Source: Cryptomeria japonica
Lineage: Eukaryota; Streptophyta; Pinopsida; Cupressales; Cupressaceae
Assembly (NCBI RefSeq): GCF_030272615.1
Contig: NC_081413.1
Coordinates: 329,744,802-329,802,801, forward strand
DNA: 58,000 bases
Direction of reading: 5' to 3'
Every line of letters starts with the position of its first letter. Positions within the stretch are counted from its first letter, which is position 1. The notes under the pieces are model-generated. The model did no database searches, was not told where the DNA came from, and saw only the letters and a program-made list of their open reading frames with translations. Shown one piece after another: positions 47,126 to 58,000 of this stretch. Position numbers and translations under genes: made by a program.

Positions 47126-49843
47126 CTGTAGCACATCTTTGTCTTTTGTTTCCTCTGATAAGGTTCCAACACTAACAAATGCTCCATCAAATATCGGAAG
47201 ATGTTTTACAATTGGTTGTTGTTTAGAATTTGATGGTTTTCCAAAGGATTTAGGAGAAAGTGGTAATTGTGATATTGAATATTCTCTATTCCCTCGATCT
47301 CTTAGCTGCATTTGTTTTTCCACACTTGATAGAATTGAAGCAAATGATTTTTCTTTGGATTGTGTGTTCGAAGATGATGCCTCCCTGTTATGAGGAACAA
47401 TGACTTCTTGGGCCATTTTTAGATTGCTGCAATATTGAAATGGATTTGAATCTACAGATATTGTGATTTCCTGCCCATTGTAGGGAAATTTACACATTGA
47501 TGATATATTGATGGGACAACTTGCAAGTCATGTATCCAGGGTCTTCCCAAGAGTATGTTGTATGATAAATCTAAGTCTAGAACTTAGCATACTGTGTCTT
47601 TCTAGAAAGGTCCCACTCTGATGGGTAACATCACAATTCCCTTAGAGGAACGTTCTTCTTCATCATAGGCTTTAATGGTGATCTTTTTTGGGGGATCAAC
47701 TGCATCTTCTGAATAACCCAGAGCATGGACAAGACTCAAAGAGAAGATGTTTAAGACAACTCCCCCATCTACCAGGACATGTTTAACTCATGTCTTATGA
47801 ATGATGACTTCGATATGCAAGGGAGCGTTATGGTGATGTTGTAGGGACATGCCATCTTCTTCAGTGAATGATAAGCAGTAAGGGGTTGTGAGGTGTCCCA
47901 CCATGGTTTAGAATTGATTGATATCAAGATCTTTGGACACTGTTGTATCTACTAATGCTTGTTCAAGAATTTCTTTGTGTGTAGGTGAAATCTTTAAAAT
48001 TTTTAAGATGGATATTTGTGCGGGTGTTTTCTGCAATTGCTCCACTAGGTTGTATTGTTTGGTAGTGGATGATGTGTTTGTCGTAGGACCCAGCAAAACA
48101 ACTTTGGCTTTACTTCGTGTGATAGCATGAGCATGTTCTTGATTTTGTTTTTCTTTAACTACAATCACGTTTACCACATTATCATATGTATGAGCGTATT
48201 TTACCTTCGCTTTACCCTTACCATTGTTTGTTGTTGATGATTCACATTTCTCATAGTTTGGAAGCAAAGTTTTAAAAGCTGTATGAGATCATCTGTTGTA
48301 TGTCCATCCACAGTTATTGCTCCATTATCAATCAAATCTTTGATGACATGTTTCAATCGCTGACAACTATCTGTGTATGTCCCTTGTTTCGATGGAAATT
48401 GCAATAATGGTTATCATTCCACCAAGGTTGTTTTATTTGAGGTTCATAGTTCCTTTCTTCTAGTAAAGTGATCAATTTGTTTGCAAGAAGTGTTTTTAGT
48501 GCTGATCCAAGGAGTTCACCAATGTTTGTAAATTGTCTTCGAATTTTTTTTTTGATAGTTGCTTTTTGGTGATAGTTGTTTTGTTGAGCCACTGCTGAGT
48601 GAGTGGATAAATTAAAAATCGGTTGTTTTGGTTTCACATTGTTGTTATCCACTATTCCATCATTGATGACATTTCAATTTCTATTCCAAAATTTTGGTTT
48701 ATCATTGTGATTGTTGTTATTGGTGTTGTTAGGAGGATGGACTCCTTCTTTGTATATTTTCAATTCACCTTTCTTTATCATGGCTTCCTCCATTCTGATT
48801 CCATTATCAATCATTTTTCCAAAACTTTGATTTCCTTTCATTTTAAAGTAATAACTCATTTGATCATTTAAGTTGTCAATGAATATGTCCATTTTTTCAT
48901 AATCTGGCACTGTACGAGGATACCGCGAAGCTAACCATCTCCATCATTGTAAAAATGTCATGAAAGCTTCTCTAGCCTTTTGTTTGGCATTACATAGGTC
49001 TAGCATTGTTACTTCATGTTGTATGTTGTAAGAGTATTGTGAAACAAACTTATCCATCAATTCTGAAAATGATCTGATTCTAGGTGGAAGTTTTGAGAAC
49101 CATTCCATAGCTAGTCCAGTTAAGCTTTTCGGAAATAATCTCATCAAGTAGGTATCCTCATGTGCAAACTCCATACTCATCATGTAAAATTATCGTATAT
49201 GATCTTGAGGGTCAGTGCTTCCATCATATTTTTCATATCTGGGAGTTTCAAAACCTATAGGAAATGGTATAATGTTTAGATTTTTGTCAAACAAATAAGG
49301 ACAAATTTCTTGAAGTGAGCATCTTCTAACATTTCCTCTCTGCATATCTTGAATTTGTGTTTGCATTGTTTGTAGTTGTTGTGTGAGAGTTGTGATAGGA
49401 TTATCAACATGGTTTGTTCTTGAATGACCATGATTTTGTATTCTAGGAGGATCTGGATCTCTTCTGGTATCATTTATAGTCCTTCTTGTATCTTCATTGG
49501 ATTGAATATTATTTAGAATTTCCACTTCATCTCTTTTGGCTATGTAAGTTTCTTCATCAGTTTTGGTGTTATTGGGAATTGATGTGTCATTCATATGGAT
49601 ACCAAAAATATCTTCATATTGTTCGTTATTAGGGGGAGGGTCACTTTTCTTTTGTGTCAATTTGTTTATATCAAAATCTTGGGGAAGTGTAGCACTGTAT
49701 TTTGCTAACATTAGAAAACATTTTTCTTTTTCTCCCTCCAATAATTTTTGCATAAATTTATCGAATTGAGGATCCTTTTTTATGTCTCTGATGTTTTGTT
49801 CTGTTATTTATCCTTCAACTTGTATTTCATTTTCATGTTCCAT
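47126..49843 (-). pseudogene. Gypsy-A gag and protease region
   Basis: ATG at 49843 opens a frame that continues, with stops, to 48353. Frameshifts in 48200-48404 follow, and the original phase is regained by 47497. Seen: coiled or linker region with QTQIQDMQ; capsid-type gag LMRLFPKSLTGLAMEWFSKL (near 49160-49100); a decayed C-x2-H knuckle (CNFHRNKGHTQ near 48400); a protease region with visible stops near 47580-47790; then FPYNGQEITISVDSNPFQYC near 47430-47490, which aligns with the same place in Gypsy-B. The Copia element interrupts the frame after VLQ at 47126. Confidence 0.82.
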
Positions 49844-50419
49844 GGTTATATTCTCTTCAGTTGTTTCCAATGTTTCAATTTTAGTCTCTGTGATTCTTCA
49901 TCTCTAAGCTCTGGTTAGAACAAGCATACACGTGTGTTATTTTGATAGGATTCGATTGTCCAAAAGTTTGTTTTGATAAGTGATCAACTGTCAAGGTAAA
50001 TGTGATAGTGCGATATGACATGAAATGATGGTTCAAGTGTTTAAAGTTTTGCAAGTTTTTTTTAATCTTTGGTTTTGGAGTGCAATGATGATGATTTGAT
50101 AAAAACCAATTCTAGTAGGAATGATATATCCTACGATGTGGGACAAGATTATCTTGACCAAATGTTTCAGTTTCATGATAAAGGATGATAGATCCTAATG
50201 AGAAACTATGTTTGAGTGATAAGTTTATCAAAGAGGGTGATAATGCACTTTGAGATGTTTAGATCTTGAACTTGTTGAGGGTGAGTACTTGAAAATCTTG
50301 AGGTGTTTAAAGTCTGATTTCAATGTATGATAACTTGACCAAGCGAACAAAGGAGACAATCCAAGCACAGAATGATAAAGAATAGACATTTATGATTATT
50401 GCAAATTGATCAAGAAGAA

Positions 50420-50700
50420 ATGACAAATCTGAAAAAGGCATGCATGACACAACTCTAGACTGGCAAAAACAGAGACTCATACGACAGACTATACAGCCCC
50501 AAATGACAAAAGATACAAGGCCATACGACAAACTGAGATTTTCATGTGCAAAAGAACAGGCTCATACGACAAACTTTTCTAAACCATACGATAAAATAGA
50601 TTATTTGTACGACAAGGAATACTAAGCAATACAACAAATCACCAGTTTTTACGACAGACTTTTTTGAACCATATGACAAGATAACTGACTCGTATGACAG
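50420..50700 (-). repeat. Phased ATACGACA motif array 1, 21-22 bp period
   Basis: Cores (ACGACA or near variants, plus strand) at 50481, 50503, 50525, 50544 (weak), 50566, 50588, 50609, 50631, 50651, 50673, 50694: gaps 22, 22, 19, 22, 22, 21, 22, 20, 22, 21. Two outlying copies at 50420 and 50444. Confidence 0.82.
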
Positions 50701-51744
50701 ATAACAAGACATAAAAAAATGTGTTTGTTTGGTCAAATTTTGATCAATGAAGTCTGATGTTTTGCTTATGTTTTCCAGTTTTAGATGTCTGATTTTTCAA
50801 TTTAGGAATGAATACACAACAAACACACAATATGATAAGTGACCACAAGCATGCTAACCCTAAGGAAGTTGGTTGAGGAGAGAAAACCTTTTCTTGAAAA
50901 CTTAGGTACACACCCAATAGCTAATCAGAATATGGCTGCTGAGTCTCATGCAATGGATTCTCAACGTTGTATTATCTGAATCCAAATGCTAATGGGGGCA
51001 TGATATGGAAAGTATCTTGGGAGAGTTACTATCTCTCTTTCACAAATATTATCACCCTTTCGGAGGTGAATTGAGTAGCTTCTAATTTTAACCGAAACTA
51101 GTAAGGGATCCGTTCAACGCGTCGAGGTATAATACTCAATTAAGAGGTCTCCCAGCCTTGAAAACCAAGGTTTGATATACTTGAAGGTACGGAGGAGAGC
51201 TATTCCCGAGCACTGCCATTGAATTGATTTTCATCAAATCACATTTATTTTATAGTGGGTTGGATTACTTGGCATTAGTTGTTCCCACTTAGGTCATTCC
51301 CCTCTCACCGGCCTTAATGGCTAAGAGTTATTACTCCTTGGGAGGGCAGGCCTGCTAAAGATATGCACTAATGAAAGAAAATGATGAGTCTAGCTTTCTG
51401 ATCACCTAAGAAAGGTGAGAGCATACTCGCCTATCATCAAAAACACATAATACATGATTGTTCATTCCTTTAGCAAAAGATAAGTGTGCCTAAAAAAAAC
51501 TTTAAGGAATACACAAATTTTTGTTGAATTCTTTTAGGCAACCTATAAAATAAATCTATTAGTAGTCATTGATGTGTTTTGAATTTGGTCTTGGACTAGC
51601 GTATCTTCGACAATCATCTTGCAGAAAAGAGTTACATTGCCAAAAATCTCACAACCCAATCAGGGTTAACATTAGTAATTATCGGATTAAAATCTGAAAC
51701 CCTGAAAATGCAGTCTATTTAAAAACACAGAGGCAGAGTGTCGT

Positions 51745-51903
51745 ACAACACAATTTACCAGTTTGTACGATAATATTTATGATATTGTACGAGTACATAA
51801 ACATGCTCCTACAATAGAGAAATGAGCTCATATGACAGAGAAATGGTTTTTATCCCAGATCATAAAGTAGTTCGTACGAGCCAATAAAGGAGCTCGTACG
51901 ACA
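51745..51903 (-). repeat. Phased GTACGA motif array 2, 22-bp period
   Basis: Cores at 51745, 51767, 51789, 51811, 51832, 51876, 51898: gaps 22, 22, 22, 21, 44 (two periods), 22. Lies within 90 bp of the PBS. Some copies are extended to the palindrome TCGTACGA. Confidence 0.8.
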
Positions 51904-51968
51904 TTCTGATTCCAGCCCGATCAAAAATGAAGGTTGATGAAACTTGAGAGGCCAAAAATGATGATTTC

Positions 51969-51987
51969 GGCCCCACGGTGGGTGCCA
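51969..51987 (-). other. Primer binding site of Gypsy-A
   Basis: The minus strand reads TGGCACCCACCGTGGGGCC, which fits the complement of a plant tRNA-Lys 3' end (as I recall it, TGGCGCCCACCGTGGGGCT) with two differences; 3 nt from the LTR. Confidence 0.65.
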
Positions 51988-51990
51988 AAA

Positions 51991-53021
51991 TGTCATGCAT
52001 GTGAAGTGTATACCTATAGCTACAACACAAAACACTCAATAGATCATTACAAGCATGGTTAATGAATTTAAAGCAAAGAGAGATAAAACCATAGCTAAGT
52101 GATCTATTGCCTCCTAGTAAATGCGAGTATGAATTTTGCTCTTAGATCTGGTTAGGCAAATTCCAATGACTTGAATACACCTAGATGGAGGATTTAAATG
52201 ATAAATGATGCATTTAAGCTAGCAATGATAATGATTAAGCTACATGATTCCATGATTATGCTAGAAAATATGCTAAAATGATGCAATTAAGCTATGATAA
52301 CAATGCTCAAATGATAAACTAAACTTGCATATGCCTATAGTAACAATGCCTAAAATGCAAATGAGATGGGATGATTATTGCTCCAAAATGGGGTCTATTT
52401 ATAGGATTTCCAAGGCCAAGGGTGAGGTGGCAGGAATCAACGGTCAAGATTAAGTCTGAAGATATCAATGGTGAAATTGGAGGAGGTTGGAAAAGAGGTT
52501 GAATGAAAGGGAACATTTGCCATTTCTATGGTGACAAGTGTCAAGAAGCTTCTAGAAGAGGTTGGATGAAAGGAAACATTTGCCATCTCTATGGTGACAA
52601 GTGTCAAGAGACTTTACTCTTGAGAGAGCAAGCGTCTAAGGAAAGGGGACATGGTGGTTAGGATGTGCAAGCTGGGATGGGGTTAGGTTAGGTGGTTAGA
52701 AGTTAGGAGAATTTGAATTTAAAAATTCAAATAATAGGAAAAGGCTAATTAATCTCAACAACTCATAAATTGATTTGTTTTAATTAATTATGGGATTTAG
52801 AAGAAATGAATTTGATGATGAATTTGATGGGGGCATTTAATTAATTAATTAAAGGGGATTATGAAAATGAGACTATTAAATAAATCCTTAGATTATTAAT
52901 AAGCAGCTGAAAGGGGAAATTTAATCAAATTACTTAGTGAATTCAATTAAATTAGGAAGGGGGATTAATTAAATAATTGCTTATTTATTAATTATCTTCA
53001 GAACATTTTTAGGTGTATACA
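51991..53021 (-). repeat. 5' LTR of Gypsy-A
   Basis: 1031 bp, TGTCATGC...GTATACA on the plus strand; PBS on the inner side and exact TSD on the outer side. Confidence 0.9.
52396..52403 (-). promoter_or_regulatory. TATA box in Gypsy-A 5' LTR
   Basis: TATAAATA on the minus strand in the context CCTATAAATAGACCCC; also kept in the 3' LTR near 12632. Confidence 0.6.
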
Positions 53022-53026
53022 CATAT

Positions 53027-53340
53027 CAATATCTTGCACCATATCATCATCTAGTTTCATATCTAAATCATTTATTAGGATCATAGATGCATCCATTTTG
53101 ATCCTAAAATCCTCTAAATCTTGTTCTCTAGGTTGTCATTCAAGAGATCAAGTGCTCTTCCAAGTGAGGGTCACCTTGAATCTTGAGGATCTTTAGAGAT
53201 AGAGGAGCATGAAATGATTTTGAGAGTTTTATATTCACTAACTTGTTTTGTTGATTTCTAACCTCTAATGCAATGTTTCATGTGTATGTTTGAGATGTTT
53301 TCCCATCTTGTAGGCTGATACCACATTTCAAGCATACACC
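53027..53340. other. Host side right of Gypsy-A, no recognisable gene
   Basis: AT-rich DNA that would join 12235 before the insertion. Confidence 0.45.
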
Positions 53341-53422
53341 TATTACTCTCTTTCTCTCTCAAGTCTCTCTCTCCTTCCCTATCTCTCTCTCTTTTCCCAT
53401 CTCTCTCTCTCTCTCTCTCTCT

Positions 53423-53455
<33 letters not shown>

Positions 53456-53458
53456 GCT
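53341..53458 (+). repeat. CT microsatellite
   Basis: Two nearly pure CT runs interrupted by short breaks. Confidence 0.9.
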
Positions 53459-54116
53459 TAGATTTGTCCATTCATCTTAGATGAGTTCATTTTAGATACA
53501 TTTAGTTAATTATATGCATTAGGTATCTTCTTCAATTAGGATTCATTCAACTCTTTTGAAAAGAATAGAAAAATGTTCTAGGGATCTTCTTCAATTAGGA
53601 TTCATTAAATTAGATACTCTCAAATCGATTTGGCCAACTAATAGAGTGAACCTCATTTTTCTATCCTACTGTTGATACCCCAAAATCTAGTAACAATACC
53701 CAATACCCCTAGCATGTCAGTCATCACCAAGCTATTGTATCTAGCATAAGTGAAAGGTTGAAGCTACATAAGTTTTCTTTAACTCAATACAAGAAGTAAG
53801 AGGATAATTTAAACAATATTATATTTTACCCGAAAGGTATTTGCCACTTTGAGATAAACACCAGAAGTAGGAAGTACAATGTGTTGGATATGGTAAAAAA
53901 ATTGTTTTATGCAATGCATGTCGCCTAAGAGTTAGGGTTCCTGAGAGTTCTATGTCTTAGGTTCTTTCGGACTATGTTATTTCTTGTTGTTGACTTATGG
54001 TATCAAGTTTCCGTATCTTAAGTGATGATTGAAAGGGTTCTTTGTCATTTTATTACCGGCCCCTTGCATTAGGATTTACCATTTGTAAAGGTTATTTTAA
54101 TATGTAAAATACTCCT
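53459..54116. other. No gene; possible LTR-like DNA
   Basis: TGTTGATACCCC at 53669 could be an LTR start for the leader and frame that follow, but no matching end, PBS or second copy is visible in the window. Confidence 0.25.
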
Positions 54117-56258
54117 AAGTATTGTTAAAACCCCGGGTCTTGAGTCATTTATTCCCCTAGGAAGGCCCCACGCATGATAACTTAACCCATTAGGTTTTAC
54201 ACATGTTCTAAATGATCACCTAAGTGCCGACCCCAACTGACTCGGTCGTGCGCGATACTATTTACAAAGAAAGCGCCCCTTGTCCCTTATCCCGCTGGGT
54301 GTTTCAATATAATTTTCAACCTCGTGGGATAAGGAAATGCTAGTTTCCAAAGAGTGCATATTATCCCACGACACATTTGCATCAATGATATGGCACTGCG
54401 AGATAAAAGGAAGGAAAGAATTACAAAGGAATCCTTATCCCGCGATAACTGAAAGGTGAGCAAAGAAGCAATGTGGGATAAGGAGCGGCTAAAAGAAACA
54501 AGAAGTAGAGGCCTATCTTGCAATGATCCAGGAGCATTGTGAGAGGCCCATGGGATAATGGTTGTCTTAGGCACAAAGGGGAAATATTATCCCACAGGGT
54601 CTCCAAGTTACCATAATAGCATTACAAGGCAACGCGGGACAAGTCAACAAATAAGGATGCTATGCTTTTCTTATCCTGTGCGTTCCCCTCAGGATAAGAA
54701 AAGAGTTGCAGGATAAGAAAATAACTAAAAAAAGGGTAAAAGGGCTTATCCCATGGAGAGCAGTGATCCACAACAAAGGTGAATGAAAGATCAATGGGTA
54801 AGACTCAAAGGTGCACCACGTGATAAGAGTGTTAAAGGAAAGAAGAGGACATCTTACCCTGTGATGTGTTCCTCTTAATCAGAGATGGTCGTGGGATAAG
54901 AGTTATAAGATAGAAATAAGAGAAAGCTTATCCCGCATGTTCCCATGGGGATAAAAGGAGTAGTGTGAGATAAGACAAAGCTAGTTCAAAGGCTTATCCC
55001 ACAGATGGTAGGAACATAAAGGAAAAGGGCTTGCAGGCAGAAGGCTAGGAACAACACGGGATAAGGCTTCCAAGGTAAAACACATAAAAGCTTATCCCAT
55101 AAGGATAGAAGAAGGGGTAAATGACATTGAGAGATAAATAAAACAAGGGACATCTAAAATAGAGGATTATCATGTAGAGATAGCTGAGATGGTCGAAGGA
55201 GCTTCAGAGAATATGAATTTCTAAAGTGACAAAGGGGACTTAAGTATTGCTAAAAAACCCTGGGTCATAAGTCCTTTATTTCCTAGGAAGGCCCCGTGCA
55301 CGACCACTTAACCCATTAATTTTTCTAAATGTTCTAAATGATCACTTAAGTGTTGACCCCAAGTAACTCAGCTGCGTGGGATAAGATTTCAAAAGGAAGC
55401 ACCCCCTGTTCCTTATCCCGCAAGTGGTTTCAATGTGAATTTCAACCCCCTGAGATAAGAAGAAAGAAATAATTACAAAGGAGTCCTTATCTCACAACAA
55501 ATACAAAGAGAGAAAGGAGAACCACTAGATAAGGAGTGGTCGAAGAAAAAAAGTGGTAAAAGATTATCCTGCAATGAACCAGGAACACTGTGAAATGGCC
55601 GCGGGATAAGGGCTAACTTAAATATAAAGGGAGTCTTATTCCCTAGAATTTCCATGCCACTAGAATAGACTTACAAGGTAACGCAAGATAAGTCAACAAT
55701 GAAAGATGCAATTCTTTTCTTATCCCATCCCGGGATAACAAAATACTTAAGAAAAAGGTAAAAGGGCTTATCCCACGGGGCAAAAAAGATCTAGAACAAT
55801 GGCGAAACTCAAAGGTGCACCGTAGGATAAAAATGTTGAAAGATCATAAAGGAAATCTTTTCCCGTGATGTGTTCCTCTTGTTCAATGATGGCTATGCGA
55901 TAAGAATTGTAAATGGGATATAAGAGAAAGCCTTATCCCGCGCGTTCCCATGGGGATAAGAGAAATTCTTTGGGGTAAGAAAAGGCTAGTTCAAAAGCTT
56001 ATCCCGCAAATGATAAAAACACAAAGAAAAGGGATGGCAAGAAAAAGGCAAAAGAAAGGGCTAGGAGAAACGTGGGATAAGATTTCCAAAGTAAGAACAT
56101 AAAAGCTTATCTCACAAAGATAGAAGAAAGGGTGAATGGCACTACGGGATAAGTAAAACAAGGAAAATTACAATAGAAGCTTATCCCGCAAAGAAAGATA
56201 AGATGGCCAAGGAAGCTCGAGAGAGTATGAATTTATAAGGTGACATAAGGGACTTTAT
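54117..56258 (+). repeat. 1.1-kb tandem duplication packed with TTATCCC/GGGATAA motifs
   Basis: Copy 1 starts AGTATTGTTAAAACCCC (54117) and copy 2 AGTATTGCTAAAAAACCC (about 55236); shared landmarks continue to GGGACTT at about 55230 and 56253. Each copy carries the motif many times in alternating orientation. In copy 1: TTATCCC type at 54287, 54361, 54435, 54513, 54587 and GGGATAA type at 54326, 54400, 54475, 54552. The period is about 74 bp, each containing an inverted pair. Frames here are short and not credible. Confidence 0.85.
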
Positions 56259-56660
56259 GAGGATGCCATGTCACTCTTCGGGGAAGGCCAAAAAGCAATC
56301 CTGACCGTCTATTGCCAGATCAATGGATGAAATTTAAAATTGGGGCCAATGACTACCTCTATCCAACATGAATGAATTAGTGGCGTTGTAATAAAATGAG
56401 AATTCAGTGGAATTATTTCATACCTTTCATACAGAAAGAATTCAGAGCGTTACAAAGCGAGAAGAAAAGCAAATTTCAGCATTCTAGCATGCCTTCTAGC
56501 AATTTTAGTTGAAGAGAAAACCAGTAAGTGATTTTTCTTTCTTATGCATATTATCAACTGCTTCTGTGATATTTTGAGTTGTCTATGTGTGTGCCCTATA
56601 AGTTGGTAGGTTTTATTCTCGCATTTTCTTTCCAAGTTTTTCTCAATCTCAAGTGTTAAG

Positions 56661-58000
56661 ATGGCTTCCCCTATTGAGAAATATGTTATTCCTGCTGCCA
56701 AGAAAGCCCATGCAACTAAGGCAAGCTCATCAATTCCTATCACTGAGGATACGCCTATAGATATGGTTGCCCCCATGCAAGAAATTATGAGTGCCCCTTT
56801 TGTGTAACCAAAGCCTAGAACCGTCCCACAAGTATCTGAGGAGGTCGAATCTAGCGCCCCTCTGAAGGAAAAGGCCACGAAGAGAAAGAGAAAAATAGTC
56901 TGAAAGACTGTCACTATCATTTCTGATAGTGAGTCTTTAGATGAGCCCTTTCTTGCTCCTAAAACAAGGAAACCCACTCCAAAAAGGATAAAGAGCACGA
57001 AGAAGGCTTCAACCGAAGCAGCCTCTGTTGAATCCCCGTCCCCTGCACATGATGCCCCTATTCCAATTAACCCATATGTTGAGGAAGTCCCAATTCCTCA
57101 AAAGAAAACCCCACAAGGAGAAAAACCTTAGGATCTAGCCAAAGAGGCTGCTCAAACCAAATAAAAGACCCCCAAGCTTGCAAAGTTCTCTAGGAAGCCA
57201 TCCAAAGGGGATTCATTAGCTTAGGTAGAGTAGCCACCAACACAAACTACTACTCCTCTTGCTCCCACCATGACCCCTGAAAAGTTGCAACATGAAGTTG
57301 AACAAAGATTGGAAGAAATTGCACTAAGGCCAACTAGACAGACTAGGAGCCTATACCAAGACCTACTGGTATTGTTTGAGGGATCAACAATGCAAGATAA
57401 TTTGGGGAATATTTTTAATGACAATGAGGCAGGGTGTAGGGATGATTTCACCAAGGAAAGGGGCTAGGACATTTTCAATTCATTTGATGGCAACAAAGGC
57501 AAGGCCATTCTAGTATGCAACCCTTGGACACTAAATCTTGGCAAATTGGTGGTACCCAATGTTTTTGTGGAGCCTATGCTCATAAGGAAGCTATAAAATG
57601 CATATGATGCTCCAAGCCAGACTATTAGGATTGTAGAAGGTTATTTCCTACTAGACATCTCTTCTAGGGCCATCATTCAATGTCTTGAGTTAAATAAATC
57701 TGCCCTCACAAGCATAAATATGGACAATTTGAAGAGGGAGTATGAGAATAGGAGGGACAGGTACAAGAAGGATCTTGTTCCTCATTTCATTAGGAAACTC
57801 GACAAGGATTCACACAATTATGTCCTGCCATCTGAAAGGGAGCCTTTCAAGCTTGACTACTTTGAGCCTTACTTTGTCAAGACTTATTATCCACTAGGGC
57901 AGGTCCTTGGAGTTGACTATGGGATCACCAAATTTCCCATTGATTTTATGATGATGGCCATTAACATTCAACACCCCTCAATAAATGAGTTGTATGACTT
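56661..58000 (+). pseudogene. Orphan element-like frame downstream of the motif-rich leader, open at window end
   Basis: From ATG 56661 (MASPIEKYVIPAAKK...) one frame reaches the last base, at least 446 codons, with eight stops (4 TAG, 3 TAA, 1 TGA) and no frameshift. The first 200 residues are Lys/Pro/Ser/Thr-rich with basic patches (KEKATKRKRK, KTRKPTPKRIKSTKK) like a nuclear or nucleic-acid-binding linker. Residues after about 210 look folded (EKLQHEVEQRLEEIALRP, LKREYENRRDRYKKDLVPHF, FKLDYFEPYFVKTYYPLG). I do not recognise a family. Position after a repeat-rich leader suggests the first frame of a plus-strand LTR element whose body lies to the right. Confidence 0.5.

Larger units (their letters stand above)
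49844..51968 (-). other. Gypsy-A untranslated leader
   Basis: About 2.1 kb with no supported gene. Two motif arrays (50420-50700 and 51745-51903) are its only regular structure. Confidence 0.65.
12241..53021 (-). mobile_element. Gypsy-A: Tat-type Ty3/Gypsy element, split by CACTA and Copia
   Basis: Two related LTRs (12241-13240 and 51991-53021) enclose, on the minus strand, leader, gag, protease-linker region, RT, RNase H and an archaeal-type RNase H. The flanking 5-mers are both catat (12236-12240, 53022-53026), an intact target duplication. Total span is 40.8 kb; removing the CACTA (16240-39745) and Copia (39842-47125) insertions leaves about 10 kb. The frame can be followed across both junctions. 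There is no integrase: the archaeal RNase H runs almost directly into the polypurine tract. LTRs differ much more than those of Gypsy-B, with indels, fitting its place as the oldest layer. Confidence 0.9.

Noticed and set aside
53985-54010. TGGTATCAAG as an iMet primer binding site for the right-hand element
   Set aside because: Only the first eight bases fit and no CA-ended LTR precedes it.
54117-56258. The 1.1-kb repeats as an LTR pair
   Set aside because: The copies are directly adjacent with no internal domain, PBS or TG...CA ends; tandem duplication fits better.
56450-56998. Minus-strand frame with a hydrophobic, membrane-like start
   Set aside because: Overlaps the long plus-strand frame with element-like composition; no recognisable family; likely antisense shadow.

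Overview
The window is intergenic DNA of a repeat-rich seed plant. No intact host gene is visible. Plant lineage markers are Tat-type Ty3/Gypsy and Copia LTR elements, a CACTA transposon, and decayed pieces of a DRM-type DNA methyltransferase gene and a PPR gene. The nesting depth and long AT-rich LTRs suit a large-genome plant such as a gymnosperm, but that is inference.

Layout. 1-4419: 5' end of an LTR element on the minus strand (initiator-Met PBS, no pol in view). 4420-12235: an inverted repeat pair, a LINE RNase H remnant, a tRNA-like SINE candidate, AT-rich repeats and a plus-strand Tat-like LTR fragment. 12241-53021: one old Tat-type element (Gypsy-A, minus strand, exact TSD catat) broken by two insertions. 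The first is a CACTA element (16240-39745). The second is a Copia element (39842-47125). Gypsy-A coding frame can be followed across both junctions. The CACTA carries two DRM fragments and a PPR fragment, and was itself hit by a younger Tat element, Gypsy-B (23472-38488; exact TSD tgtat; two 791-bp LTRs differing at 8 sites by eye). 53027-58000: microsatellite, then about 2.1 kb of leader-like DNA made of a 1.1-kb tandem duplication full of TTATCCC/GGGATAA motifs, then an orphan plus-strand reading frame that runs off the end.

Gypsy-B is the most informative object. Its gag-pol is one continuous frame of 2,509 codons on the minus strand. A plant mobile domain (PMD) gene lies antisense between pol and the 3' LTR, with a recognisable exon 1, GTAAGT donor, intron and acceptor. 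The intron holds a 13-copy motif array with spacings of about 19 or 21 bp, followed by eight hairpins with a constant 15-nt loop and compensating stem changes. The same motif, inverted, is repeated in the gag leader. Gypsy-A has an unrelated motif in its leader repeated every 21-22 bp.

Decay is mostly nonsense without frameshift: 23 in-frame stops in Gypsy-B (17 TAG, 5 TGA, 1 TAA), which points to C-to-T change at CAG and CGA codons, as expected from cytosine methylation. Relative ages follow from nesting: Gypsy-A, then CACTA and Copia into it, then Gypsy-B into CACTA.
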